From JBKJUK01 sp046590705 (GTDB lineage Bacteria > Acidobacteriota > Thermoanaerobaculia > Gp7-AA8), in contig JBKJUK010000363.1 of the NCBI GenBank assembly GCA_046590705.1, positions 1-9,665 of the forward strand: a stretch of 9,665 bases of DNA, read 5' to 3'. The notes under the pieces are model-generated. The model did not search any database and had not been told where the DNA came from. It worked only from the letters and a program-made list of their open reading frames with translations. This document shows, one piece after another, positions 1 to 7,270 of the stretch. Positions within the stretch are counted from its first letter, which is position 1, and each line of letters begins with the position of its first letter. The translations under genes were made by a program, and so were the position numbers.

Positions 1-8
1 TTTTTCAT
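1..8 (-). other. Possible start of a minus-strand gene leaving the window
   Basis: Read on the minus strand, an ATG at 8-6 is followed by AAA, as in the first codons of many exported proteins. A GGAG-type ribosome site lies about 11 nt upstream (complement of roughly 20-23), which is a little far but workable. Only two full codons are visible, so no product can be inferred. The call rests only on this start-codon context. Confidence 0.25.
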
Positions 9-180
9 TGAAGGGCTTTCTCCGTCGTTTCTGATTTCCGCTGTGCGGGACCTGTTTTCTCAGGCGATCCTTTACAGAGCAATCGGGAAACCAGCTTTTT
101 CAGTAGTTATCAGAAGATCTCTCGAATCACTAAACGTATGACTCTCAATTACTTACCGGCATGCGTCACCGTGACGTGAC

Positions 181-233
181 AACGAAAAAGGGGTCAGAGG
201 TAAGCCTGCTGGCTCGCTCTCTGACCCGTCGTT
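181..233 (-). terminator. Inverted repeat, terminator-like on the minus strand
   Basis: GGGTCAGAG (191-199) pairs perfectly with CTCTGACCC (219-227). The similarity continues outward as AACGA (181-185) against TCGTT (229-233). On the minus strand the stem is followed by CTTTTTCG, which resembles an intrinsic terminator, although the loop is long (19 nt, with its own small AGCC/GGCT stem). GGGGTCAGA-type palindromes also occur as dispersed repeats in bacterial intergenic DNA, so this could instead be a repeat unit. It lies well beyond the closer terminator at 453-480. Confidence 0.4.
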
Positions 234-439
234 GTGGCTGCTTTTTGACCCGCGCGAAATTTTAACGCTGCAAACCGCGCCGTCGAAGCGAAGGTTACCT
301 GACAGTCATACCTGTGAGTGTGCTCAGTATTCCGGAGTTGGCGGGATTCGCAGCTTGATGTCGCGGGTCCTGCCACCTGGCGTGCGTCGAAGCGTAGTGC
401 TCACCAGCACCTCTGAACGTACGGAGTTGATTGTCTTTA

Positions 440-480
440 GGTTCAAAAATTAAGCGGGGGCGCCAGTTGGCGCCCCCGCT
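440..480 (-). terminator. Intrinsic terminator of the S8 protease gene
   Basis: AGCGGGGGCGCC (453-464) and GGCGCCCCCGCT (469-480) form a perfect 12-bp GC-rich stem around a 4-nt loop. On the minus strand the stem is followed by TTAATTTTT, the expected uridine tract. It starts 20 nt past the stop codon of the protease. On the plus strand no T tract follows, so termination is probably one-directional. Confidence 0.85.
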
Positions 481-499
481 GTCCTTGAGTAGCTGATCT

Positions 500-2149
500 T
501 TACTGAACCGTCAGCGAAGTAGTGTCGACGAGGAAAGATGTCTGCAGCGAACCGTCTTCGGTCGCGTTGAATTTGACCCGAATCGTCTGTCCGATATACG
601 AGGAGAGACTGAAGGATTTCTGCACGTACCCGGTGCTCTTGTTGAGGTTCGAGTAAGTGGCCAGCGTCGCCAGAACGGTTCCGGACGAGTTGAGGATCTG
701 AACGCTCATCTTGTCGTAGGCCGTCGCGGTAGTGGTTTCGGCGGTGTCGATCTTCATGTAGAAGCTCAGCGTCGCGGAGGTGTAACCACTCGGAACGGCA
801 ATCTGCTGATAGGCGGAGTCGGCGCGCGAGGTGCCATAGCCGCACAACCAGGCGTACCACGAACCCGCCTGCGGTGTGCGTGAAGTCGAGTTCGTGATCA
901 CACCCGATGTGGTTGTCCAGCTGACGTTACCCGACTCGAAACCGGGATTCGCGAGCAGCTGTGAGCCAGTCGGTGGAGGCGGTGGAGGGGGCGTCGTTCC
1001 GGTGAGCAGCGAGTACAGAAGCCGGTTCGGCGATCCAGCGCCTGGATCGGTGATTTTGTTCGGAGTGGAACTGTCGCGAATAGCAGTCCAGACCGTTGCT
1101 GGCGAAGCGGCCGTGTTGCCTGCCAGATACAGCGCAGCAACGCCGGCTACATGCGGAGTTGCCATCGAGGTTCCGCTGATGGTGTTTGTTGCCGTGGTGC
1201 TGGTGTACCAGGCCGAGGTGATGCTGGATCCTGGTGCGAAGATGTCGGTGCAGGTTCCGAAGTTCGAGAACGAGGAACGCGCATCAGTGTTGGTCGATGA
1301 ATTGACCGTGATGGCGTTCGGTACGCGTGCCGGCGATGAGTTGCAGGCATCGACATTGGAGTTACCTGACGCAACTGCCATGGTCACACCGTCGTTGATG
1401 GCACGATTGACGGCGTCGTCGGTGGCCTGTGAGGCGCCGCCGCCGAGGGACATGTTCGCCACGGCCGGAGCACCTGCGGCGTGGTCAGAGACGACCCAGT
1501 CAACACCAGCGACAACGCCGGAGTTCGAACCGGAACCTGCGCAGTCCAGCACTCGCACGGCGACGAGCTTCACGGCTTTGGCAACACCGTAGGTCGAGCC
1601 ACCAACGGTGCCGGCAACGTGCGTTCCGTGGCCGTTGCAGTCAGTGGTGCCTTTTCCATCGGCGATCGCGGTGTATCCAGAGCGGACGCGTCCGCCGAAC
1701 TCGTTGTGCGTAGCGAGAATTCCGGTATCAATGATGTAGGCCGTCACGTTCGAGGCCGTGGTGTTGTAAGTGTAGGAGGTGCTCAACGGCATGTCGCGCT
1801 GATCGATACGGTCGAGACCCCAGGTAGCGCTGCTCTGTGTGGCACTGGAAGTCACAATTCCATCTTCCTCGACGAACCTGACACGCGGATCAGCCGAGAG
1901 CTCGAGAGCGTCTTTGTCGTTCATCCGTGCCGAAAAACCTTTGATCGCACTCTTGTACACATGGTCCTTGCTGCCGCCGTGGCGGCTCAGCAGGTCGTTA
2001 CTCACTGCATCGACGTCGACAACGTCATCGGACAACACCACGATGAATTGATTAGGGATCTTGTTATTGCTCTTTCGGACCTCTTTGGGACCGGCGTATG
2101 CCACCGTGGCGACCAGACTGCATGCTAAAAACCAGGCAACTTTTTTCAT
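500..2149 (-). CDS. Secreted S8 (proteinase K/aqualysin-type) serine protease with C-terminal beta-sandwich domain
   Basis: This is an extracellular endopeptidase preproprotein of 549 residues. A signal peptide (1-19, AYA before the likely cut) is followed by an I9-type inhibitor propeptide (about 34-99). The subtilase domain (about 107-383) has catalytic Asp141 (IIDTG), His174 (GHGTHVAG) and Ser328 (GTSMATPHVAG), with oxyanion Asn263. Cys171/Cys203 and Cys269/Cys300 are spaced 32 and 31 apart, matching the two disulfides known in aqualysin I and placing it in the proteinase K subfamily. A poly-proline linker (about 387-393) leads to a Ser/Thr-rich domain (about 397-549) beginning LLANPGFE, which looks like a jelly-roll or carbohydrate-binding-like module. 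It may bind substrate or be removed on maturation. The ATG has an AAGGAG ribosome site 11 nt upstream. The gene appears monocistronic, with a terminator just after it. Confidence 0.96.
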   Translation of the reverse strand: MKKVAWFLACSLVATVAYAGPKEVRKSNNKIPNQFIVVLSDDVVDVDAVSNDLLSRHGGSKDHVYKSAIKGFSARMNDKDALELSADPRVRFVEEDGIVTSSATQSSATWGLDRIDQRDMPLSTSYTYNTTASNVTAYIIDTGILATHNEFGGRVRSGYTAIADGKGTTDCNGHGTHVAGTVGGSTYGVAKAVKLVAVRVLDCAGSGSNSGVVAGVDWVVSDHAAGAPAVANMSLGGGASQATDDAVNRAINDGVTMAVASGNSNVDACNSSPARVPNAITVNSSTNTDARSSFSNFGTCTDIFAPGSSITSAWYTSTTATNTISGTSMATPHVAGVAALYLAGNTAASPATVWTAIRDSSTPNKITDPGAGSPNRLLYSLLTGTTPPPPPPPTGSQLLANPGFESGNVSWTTTSGVITNSTSRTPQAGSWYAWLCGYGTSRADSAYQQIAVPSGYTSATLSFYMKIDTAETTTATAYDKMSVQILNSSGTVLATLATYSNLNKSTGYVQKSFSLSSYIGQTIRVKFNATEDGSLQTSFLVDTTSLTVQ

Positions 2150-2491
2150 GAACCCGTTATCTCCTTGTTAGGTGTAACCAAAGTGTTTCTTGAGCCACCC
2201 TATAGCGAGACGTCTGCCATGAATCTTTAGTCGAGGTAAGTTGTTGAAAACATATGCATTACACTACTAAATGGCTATAAGGTTTCCCCCGCTGGCCTGT
2301 AAACTGACCCTCATCTCACCTGAAATGGCCGGGAAGGGTGGGTCGAGAATCAAGCCAGGGGTTTCTCTTAGATCCGTCCAGAAAACGAGAATTCTCCGTC
2401 GACAAACTCTCAGAGTTTTCTACGGGGCCTCGATGGGGTGACTCTCCTGACTCCACGTTCTCGCAGCGGAACCTAAGAGAGAGGCGCTATC
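2150..2491. other. Intergenic leader and promoter region of the protease gene
   Basis: I see no gene in these 342 bases. The half next to the protease is AT-rich and includes a candidate promoter (2274-2303), implying a leader of roughly 120 nt. The other half holds two short palindromes, GAGAATTCTC (2387-2396) and AAACTCT-C-AGAGTTT (2404-2418). On the minus strand the first is followed by GTTTTC, so it could be a weak end signal for the operon that finishes at 2492. It is too AT-rich to call as a terminator. Confidence 0.5.
2274..2303 (-). promoter_or_regulatory. Candidate sigma-70-type promoter of the S8 protease
   Basis: On the minus strand a -35-like TTTACA (complement of 2298-2303, 5 of 6 consensus) is followed after 18 bp by a -10-like TATAGC (complement of 2274-2279, 4 of 6). 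Transcription would start near 2267. This is a match by eye only, and other AT-rich hexamers nearby could serve. Confidence 0.35.
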
Positions 2492-2686
2492 TCACTCGAG
2501 TCCCGAGGCAGTGACTGAGCAAAAACCGTCGCGATCTACCGTCACCTCGAGGTTCCAGGGTTGACAGCAGACCTGGCAGTCTTCGACATACGACTGGCGT
2601 GATCCGGCTGAAGGATCGAGCAGGACCTCGTTTGTTTCGCCACAGAAGGGGCACTCCACCGAGGCCCGGCTCAATCTCGCTTCCAT
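2492..2686 (-). CDS. CPXCG motif-containing cysteine-rich protein
   Basis: This 64-residue protein has the hallmarks of the small CPXCG family: ECPFCGE near residues 11-17, a DPSAGSRQSYVEDCQVC block in the middle (about 26-42) and a second cysteine pair ending VCCQPW. The four main cysteines (CPFC and CQVC) probably bind a single zinc as a ribbon. Function in the family is unknown. The length is usual, so the gene is complete. Its ATG overlaps the end of the upstream membrane-protein gene by 16 nt. It has an AGGGAG ribosome site 8 nt before it, so translation is probably coupled to that gene. It is the last gene of the three-gene operon. A further cysteine near the C-terminus (about 56) is not part of the two pairs. 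Confidence 0.9.
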   Translation of the reverse strand: MEARLSRASVECPFCGETNEVLLDPSAGSRQSYVEDCQVCCQPWNLEVTVDRDGFCSVTASGLE

Positions 2687-4332
2687 CTTGTCACTCCCTG
2701 ATCGAGTGGAAGCCAGAGAGCAGGTGACACCGTCCAGGCTCCACTCGATTCTGCTTTCATCACTCTGAATTGCTCACGTCTCTGCGCGGCGGGCACGATT
2801 CGCGTGCCGGCGGGCGGGACTTCAAAGTCGTCGTAACCGGGAACAGCGAGAAAGATGAATCTGCAGTCGCATGGTGGTCCGAAGCGCCAGCTCACGCGGT
2901 TCCCGGCTTTGGCGAATTCGATACTCAACGGGGCAGACTCCACTTCAAGAGCGGCCCGTTCATGAAGCGCCAGCTGCGAAGCGAGATCCAGGGGCGAAAT
3001 CAGTGACTGGCCGGACTTACTGGTGTTCACGGAAGCAGGGTCAATGCCTTCTATGAGCAGGGCGGCCTCGGATAGACGGAAAGCCGGCGCGCTGACGCCT
3101 GACTGAAGAAGTCGCAGTTCAGCGATCCCGGCCAGGTACCAGCCAGGACTCCACCCCAGCAGCAACCTCGAGCCTGGACGAGACGTCCAGAGATATCGTC
3201 CTTCCGCGACCATCTGCGCCTCCCGCGCCGAAGTGCGAGTCGTGGCAACATTTCCACGCCACAGCAGGGCCGACAATACTGTCACGATGATCAGAACTCC
3301 GGCCAACCGATATCGCAGGAGTAAACCCGAAAGCAGAAACCCTGACAGGGCGCTCAAGCCGAGTCCTGCCGAGAAAGCGTAGCGCCAATCGAACTGAGCC
3401 GCTACAGCCAGAACGGGAAGGAGAATCGCCAGCAGCAATAGCGCCAGAACTGCCACAGCTCTTCCCCGACGCCTCACCATCATCAATTGTGCTGTCAGAC
3501 AAGCCGTCAGAATGAGCAGCGCAGGCGCTGCTGCATCGACTCCGATGACTGCTGTCATGATTTTTCCCGGAAGAGCGAGAAGCGAGGCAGTTTCAGGACC
3601 GGAGCCGTAGCCGCCGAGCGAACCCAGCATCCACCAGCGCCAGACCAGATAGAGGCCGGCCGTCATGGAGATCGGGATGAGACGCATCGCCAGGACACGC
3701 ACGTTCCATCGATCGATTAATGCGATTGCAATCAGCAGCAACGGAAGTGGGGCGTAGATTTCCTTGGCCGACATCGCAGCCAGATAGAGGACCGAAGTCC
3801 CCGCCAGTCGGAGCCAACTGGTCCTCCCTTTTACGCCACTGCCAGCCCAGAGGGCAGCCGCAAGCAGCGCCAGCAGGCCACCTTCGACGTAGTGTCGAAC
3901 CATGAGTGCGCGTGCAGCGAGCGCGGAGACCGGAAGAACGATCAGCGTGAGTGCGGCGATGATGGCCGCGATTTCAGACCAGCGACGAAGCAGAAGATAG
4001 AGCGCAACTGCCAGCAGCGACAGCGAAACGATCTGGTGCCCGTAGAAGAACAGCGGCTGGACTCCTGCCAGGAGCAGGTCGAGCTTGAAGGAAAGCGAAA
4101 CGAGCGGCGTGAAGTTCGAAGCGGACAGAGTCTGCCAGCTGGACGGCTGGAAGAGAATCGCTGTCACGTCATGACTCAACGCATGCAATAGAACCTGAGG
4201 GTCGTCGCTCAGCCACCATCCCTGGAGTGCACTCCAGTGCCGGACCAACGAGAGACAAAAGATCAGAACCGCCGCGAGCCATGGAAATCGCAGGAATGCG
4301 GAAACCTGGTCCCTCTGCGCGGATGCGTTCAA
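2671..4332 (-). CDS. Polytopic membrane protein, probable GT-C-like glycosyltransferase
   Basis: The 553-residue protein has about 10-12 hydrophobic segments between residues 12 and 349, then a soluble tail (350-553). After the first segment comes GWWLSDDP, with Asp43-Asp44 in the first outer loop, where GT-C transferases keep their acidic catalytic motif. SAKEIYAPLP (178-187) and a WRYAF motif (306-310) also recall this superfamily. These are dolichyl- or polyprenyl-phosphate-sugar-dependent enzymes. Donor, acceptor and subfamily cannot be read, so the role is inferred. The start is TTG at 4332, 24 nt after the DUF885 stop. There is no in-frame ATG or GTG nearby and no clear ribosome site. 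The gene is in the same frame as the DUF885 gene, with only one TGA between them. Expression probably depends on translation of the upstream gene. Confidence 0.85.
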   Translation of the reverse strand: MNASAQRDQVSAFLRFPWLAAVLIFCLSLVRHWSALQGWWLSDDPQVLLHALSHDVTAILFQPSSWQTLSASNFTPLVSLSFKLDLLLAGVQPLFFYGHQIVSLSLLAVALYLLLRRWSEIAAIIAALTLIVLPVSALAARALMVRHYVEGGLLALLAAALWAGSGVKGRTSWLRLAGTSVLYLAAMSAKEIYAPLPLLLIAIALIDRWNVRVLAMRLIPISMTAGLYLVWRWWMLGSLGGYGSGPETASLLALPGKIMTAVIGVDAAAPALLILTACLTAQLMMVRRRGRAVAVLALLLLAILLPVLAVAAQFDWRYAFSAGLGLSALSGFLLSGLLLRYRLAGVLIIVTVLSALLWRGNVATTRTSAREAQMVAEGRYLWTSRPGSRLLLGWSPGWYLAGIAELRLLQSGVSAPAFRLSEAALLIEGIDPASVNTSKSGQSLISPLDLASQLALHERAALEVESAPLSIEFAKAGNRVSWRFGPPCDCRFIFLAVPGYDDFEVPPAGTRIVPAAQRREQFRVMKAESSGAWTVSPALWLPLDQGVTRWKRD

Positions 4333-4356
4333 GTTCGATTGCTGCGCACTGAGCGA

Positions 4357-6156
4357 TCAGCTCCGCTTTTTCTCTACAGCGACCCAACTTCGGACACGCT
4401 GATCGAGGAGTGTCAGCGGCAGCGGACCAGCCAGGAGTACGGCGTCGTGAAATTTGCGGATGTCGAATCGCTGACCCAATTCACTTTCAGCAAACCGGCG
4501 CAGCTCGGAGATTTTCAGCTGTCCCAGTTTGTACGCAAGAGCCTGGCCTGGCCAGACGATGTAACGGTCGATCTCCACGGTAATGTCATGCTCCGACTTC
4601 GGAGCATTCGCCTTGAAGTACTCGATGGCCTTATCGCGCGACCAGCCTTTCGCATGCATTCCGGTGTCTACCACCAGTCGAACGGCCCGCCACATCTCGT
4701 AGGTCAGCTGACCGAACTTCGAGTATGGGTCTTTATAAAGACCGAGTTCCGGACCGAGCGATTCTGAATACAAGCCCCAGCCCTCGATGAAAGCGGTGTA
4801 GCCGCCGAAGCGTCTGAAATCGGGAACATCTGTAAGTTCCTGGGCCAGGGAAATCTGCAGATGGTGTCCTGGCACAGCTTCGTGCACGGTGAGCGCTTCC
4901 ATCTCCCACTTCGGCCTGGAAGAAAGGTTGTAGGTGTTGGCGTAGTAGTAGCCGGGCCGGCCAGCGGCGGGCGAACCCTGGTAATAGTAGGCGGTGGTCT
5001 GCGTTTTCTCGGAGTACTCCGGTACCGGAATGACCCCGTAGGGAAGGCGGGGCAGTGTACCGAAGAGGCGGGGGAGTTCAGGGTCAATGCGTTTGGCGAT
5101 GTCCCGGTAGGTCATGAGCAGCGCTTCTTTCTCGGTGAAGAAAAATTGAGGATCGGTGCGCAGAAATGTAAAGAAGTCCCCTAACGTTCCCTTGAAGCCG
5201 GTCGATGTTTTGATCAGCTCCATACCGGCCCTGATCCTCTGCACTTCACTGAGTCCAATTTCATGGATGGCGTCGGGGGTGAGGTCAGTGGTGGTCATCA
5301 CCTTCACCCGGTGCGCATACCACTCCTTCCCGTCCGGAAGTTCGGTGAGGGCAATCCCCGCCCGTGAATGAGGTTCGTATTCCTCGACAAAATAGGTGTG
5401 GAGCTTCCGGTACGCAGGCACGACCACCGAGCCGATGACGCTGGCCGCTTCTTTCTGGAGGCGATCTGCATCGGCCGGAGCCATGGAGGCAGGCATTCTG
5501 GTGAAGGCAAGTTTGTAGAGCGGACTCTGGAGCGGGTCCGTCACGATGTGATTGTTGATCAGGCCGCCCACGTCGCGAAGCGTGATGCGCGGGGGCGTCA
5601 CACCGGCCGCGACACCTTTCTTCATGAGTGCGATGACCTGCTCGACGTAGACATCAACGCCTCGAAGACGCGCAATCATGTTCTGGTAGTCGCGAACGGT
5701 CTGCCTGGGCATGCTGCCGAGCGTGTCGGCAACGTCCTGATGCACTCCGCCCATCTGATTGATGGGAGTCAGCTCGTCAGGAAATTTCATACCCTCGACG
5801 GACTGACGGGCGTCAAGCAGGAAGAGATCGTAATTAAGTTTGTTCGCAGTCGAGAGTTTCGTTCGATCGAACTTCTGCAGCCTCGCGTAGAGCTCGCGCT
5901 GATGTTGATCGCGGCGTTCCATGGCCGAAGCGGAGTAGTCGGGCCAGCGGTCGTCGAAACGAGGGTCGCCGACATAGGTGGCCGCGGTCGGAAACTCGCG
6001 CAGTCCCCATTCCCATTCGTCTTTGAAGATTTGCTCGAGCCGCTTGTTCGAATCGAGCGCTGCCTTGCCGGATGGACTCACTTTCTTCCCTGCCGCTTCG
6101 AGTTGAACATTCGCTGTGAGTATCACAATGAAGAGCAGCGCTGCTTTCGTACGCAC
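4357..6156 (-). CDS. Exported DUF885 family putative metallopeptidase
   Basis: This 599-residue protein is a full-length DUF885 member. A signal peptide occupies about 1-21 (hydrophobic LLFIVILTA, then LEAA), so it is likely periplasmic or extracellular. The family signature is clear: TVHEAVPGHHLQ (413-424), a variant of the zinc HExxH motif with His415, Glu416 and His421/His422. FIEGWGLYSE (446-455) follows, with Glu448 a likely metal ligand or catalytic partner. Members are thought to be zinc peptidases, but substrates are largely undefined. The start is GTG at 6156, supported by a GGAGG ribosome site 6 nt upstream and by the signal peptide beginning there. It is the first gene of an operon with the membrane protein and CPXCG genes. 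A long plus-strand open frame inside it (5368-6207) is antisense noise. Confidence 0.94.
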   Translation of the reverse strand: MRTKAALLFIVILTANVQLEAAGKKVSPSGKAALDSNKRLEQIFKDEWEWGLREFPTAATYVGDPRFDDRWPDYSASAMERRDQHQRELYARLQKFDRTKLSTANKLNYDLFLLDARQSVEGMKFPDELTPINQMGGVHQDVADTLGSMPRQTVRDYQNMIARLRGVDVYVEQVIALMKKGVAAGVTPPRITLRDVGGLINNHIVTDPLQSPLYKLAFTRMPASMAPADADRLQKEAASVIGSVVVPAYRKLHTYFVEEYEPHSRAGIALTELPDGKEWYAHRVKVMTTTDLTPDAIHEIGLSEVQRIRAGMELIKTSTGFKGTLGDFFTFLRTDPQFFFTEKEALLMTYRDIAKRIDPELPRLFGTLPRLPYGVIPVPEYSEKTQTTAYYYQGSPAAGRPGYYYANTYNLSSRPKWEMEALTVHEAVPGHHLQISLAQELTDVPDFRRFGGYTAFIEGWGLYSESLGPELGLYKDPYSKFGQLTYEMWRAVRLVVDTGMHAKGWSRDKAIEYFKANAPKSEHDITVEIDRYIVWPGQALAYKLGQLKISELRRFAESELGQRFDIRKFHDAVLLAGPLPLTLLDQRVRSWVAVEKKRS

Positions 6157-6200
6157 GAGGGACCTCCGAGATTGCCGCGGAAGCAGCGGCGCCTGCCATC

Positions 6201-6231
6201 ATTCTAACGGCTGTCGACGAGGGAATCACAA
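6201..6231 (-). promoter_or_regulatory. Candidate promoter of the DUF885 operon
   Basis: On the minus strand TAGAAT (complement of 6201-6206) matches 5 of 6 bases of the -10 consensus. A -35-like TTGTGA (complement of 6226-6231) lies 19 bp upstream, which is longer than ideal. Transcription would begin near 6194, leaving a leader of about 38 nt. The -10 is the stronger half of this call. Confidence 0.35.
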
Positions 6232-6264
6232 GCAGGATGCGTATCGAAGGGGGAAAAGGAAAGT

Positions 6265-6339
<75 letters not shown>

Positions 6340-6355
6340 CCACGGCGGGGTGTGC

Positions 6356-6384
6356 AGTCTAATGAACGAGTCTCATTCGGTCAA
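6356..6384 (-). promoter_or_regulatory. Promoter of tRNA-Cys
   Basis: On the minus strand TTGACC (complement of 6379-6384, 5 of 6 consensus) is followed by a 17-bp spacer and TAGACT (complement of 6356-6361, 4 of 6). The predicted start falls about 10 nt before the mature tRNA 5' end. Spacing, strength and position all fit a stable-RNA promoter. Confidence 0.65.
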
Positions 6385-6415
6385 ATGCGCTCGGGTCATC
6401 CCGCTCTGGTCGAGA

Positions 6416-6446
6416 CGTCCCGGCGGGCGCACTGAGTGCCGGGACG
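6416..6446. repeat. GC-rich hairpin
   Basis: CGTCCCGGC (6416-6424) pairs perfectly with GCCGGGACG (6438-6446) across a 13-nt loop. There is no T tract on either strand, so I treat it as part of the repeat block rather than a terminator. Confidence 0.6.
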
Positions 6447-6447
6447 C

Positions 6448-6620
6448 GCCTGTGTGGCACAGGCAATCCTGCCTTTGGCGCGACGCACTGGCTTCGAAGG
6501 GCGATTCGTTCCGTGCAAGCGACATGTCGCCCCTGTCGGCGAAACTTCGATAACACATGGGAAATACAAGCAGTGGAGCTGGACCTTCTCCGCCCAACAG
6601 GCAGGATTGCCTGTCCACAC
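6448..6620. repeat. REPIN-like inverted pair of repeat units
   Basis: The segment 6452-6474 and the reverse complement of 6599-6620 are identical except for one extra C at 6458. Weaker similarity extends a few bases further on both sides. The units lie 124 bp apart in opposite orientation. Each unit can fold internally, the first as GCCTGTG-TGG-CACAGGC (6448-6464) or AGGCA-ATCC-TGCCT (6461-6474). Opposed pairs of short palindromic units are the form of REPIN or MITE-like dispersed repeats. A genome count would be needed to confirm this. Confidence 0.55.
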
Positions 6621-6702
6621 AAGCCGCGCCTGGAATGAGCGCGTCGCAGCGATGTAAACGCTCTCGCAGACCCGCTGCCACGGAACGTCAGGGCGATCGA
6701 GA

Positions 6703-6894
6703 CTACCGGCCGGTCTCAGTCGAGGTACTGGTGCTGGTCCCTGGCGTGCTCGCTGGTGAAGCCGTGCCGGTTGCGTCGCCGGCTCCGGTGGTACCGCCGC
6801 CAAGGGTCCGACAGGCCGCCGCACCGAGCGTTACGGTGGTGAGCAGTGTTGCGGTGAGCAGTGCGTTTCGAAAGGTCTGAGTTCTCTTGTCCAT
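6703..6894 (-). CDS. Small Ser/Thr-rich putative lipoprotein
   Basis: The 63-residue product begins MDKRTQTFRN, then a hydrophobic stretch (about 11-27) ending GAAAC. Cys28 would be the lipidated residue, although Ala at -3 makes the lipobox atypical. The mature part, about 36 residues, is almost only Gly, Ala, Ser, Thr and Pro, ending in a TSTSTSTETGR-type tail, with no recognisable domain. Such peptides are often membrane-tethered and disordered, and the function is unknown. I chose ATG 6894 because AAGGAG lies 5 nt before it. The in-frame ATG at 6909 overlaps that ribosome site. It follows the DUF427 gene by 82 nt, with a T6 run in the gap, so it may be a separate transcript. Confidence 0.7.
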   Translation of the reverse strand: MDKRTQTFRNALLTATLLTTVTLGAAACRTLGGGTTGAGDATGTASPASTPGTSTSTSTETGR

Positions 6895-6976
6895 GGGGTC
6901 TCCTTCCATTTCCTTGCCGTGATATCTAACCTGCCGATTTGGTGCCGTTAAAAAACAGACCAGTCAGCACCCGAGA

Positions 6977-7258
6977 TCAGGAACGAATATCGACGCCGCG
7001 CCAGAAGGCAACTCTCCCGGTGATCTGCGCAGCGGCAGGCAAAGGACTCGGATAGAACCAGGCCGCATCGACATTGGTAGTGTCGTCCACTTGAACGGTG
7101 AGGTAGCTTGCCTCGCCTTTCCATCCGCAGGTTGAATGAGTGTCACTCGGCAGAAAATGTTCGTTGACGAGTGACTCCCGCGGGAAGTAGTGATTCCCTT
7201 CCACCACCACCGTGTCTTCACTTTCAGCGATGAGCCGATTTTTCCAGAAAGCTTTCAT
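6977..7258 (-). CDS. DUF427 domain protein
   Basis: This 93-residue protein is a single complete DUF427 domain. Conserved blocks are visible in order: AESEDTVVVEGNHYFP (about 11-26), SDTHSTCGWKGEASY (38-52), DAAWFYP (64-70) and GRVAFWRGV (81-89). The family is small and cytoplasmic, and its biochemical role is not established. Cys44 sits in the STCxWKG motif, which is well kept in the family. ATG 7258 is the best start: its AAGGAG ribosome site lies 8 nt upstream and overlaps the TAA stop of the previous gene. The GTG at 7267 would sit right against that site. It lies 12 nt after the IscU-pentapeptide gene, so the two are almost surely co-transcribed. Confidence 0.93.
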   Translation of the reverse strand: MKAFWKNRLIAESEDTVVVEGNHYFPRESLVNEHFLPSDTHSTCGWKGEASYLTVQVDDTTNVDAAWFYPSPLPAAAQITGRVAFWRGVDIRS

Positions 7259-7270
7259 CTTCCGCACTCC

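Larger units (their letters stand above)
1..452. other. Intergenic region without a convincing gene
   Basis: I see no credible coding region here. The two short open frames in this stretch (194-376 minus, 232-453 plus) lack a ribosome site and resemble no family. The stretch does hold an inverted repeat at 181-233. It also holds a small hyphenated palindrome, CGTCAC-C-GTGACG, at 164-176, followed directly by another GTGAC. At the far left there is a possible minus-strand start codon at 6-8. The region lies beyond the terminator of the S8 protease gene, so it probably separates that gene from the next minus-strand transcription unit. Confidence 0.6.
6340..6702. other. Non-coding stretch rich in hairpins
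   Basis: Apart from the tRNA promoter, this 363-nt stretch has no gene I can support. It is packed with inverted repeats: 6416-6446, 6448-6464, an inverted pair at 6452-6474 and 6599-6620, a 12-bp palindrome GCGACATGTCGC at 6510-6521, and CGCGC/GCGCG at 6625-6643. Open frames cross it on several frames (for example 6396-6824 minus), but their translations are low-information products of the repeats. Confidence 0.6.

Noticed and set aside
232..453. 73-codon plus-strand frame in the left intergenic region
   Set aside because: No ATG, no ribosome site, no recognisable motif, and it runs into the terminator hairpin.
966..993. GGTGGAGGCGGTGG-like run, considered as a microsatellite
   Set aside because: It encodes the poly-proline linker of the protease on the minus strand, which fully explains it.
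876..2128. Two long plus-strand open frames (876-1592 and 1481-2128)
   Set aside because: Both are antisense to the S8 protease, whose catalytic motifs are unambiguous, and they have low-complexity translations.
4237..4767. 176-codon plus-strand frame across the DUF885/membrane-protein junction
   Set aside because: It is antisense to both real genes, with no family signal and no start context.
5368..6207. 279-codon plus-strand open frame
   Set aside because: It is antisense to the conserved DUF885 gene, has no ribosome site, and its translation resembles no family. Long antisense frames are expected in GC-rich genes.
6396..6824. Minus-strand frames (6396-6824, 6373-6681, 6359-6622) through the hairpin block
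   Set aside because: Their translations come from the inverted repeats, and one overlaps the better-supported lipoprotein gene in another frame.
6895..6909. Upstream ATG for the lipoprotein gene
   Set aside because: Its codons form the AAGGAG ribosome site of the better start at 6894, and starting there would spoil the signal-peptide start.
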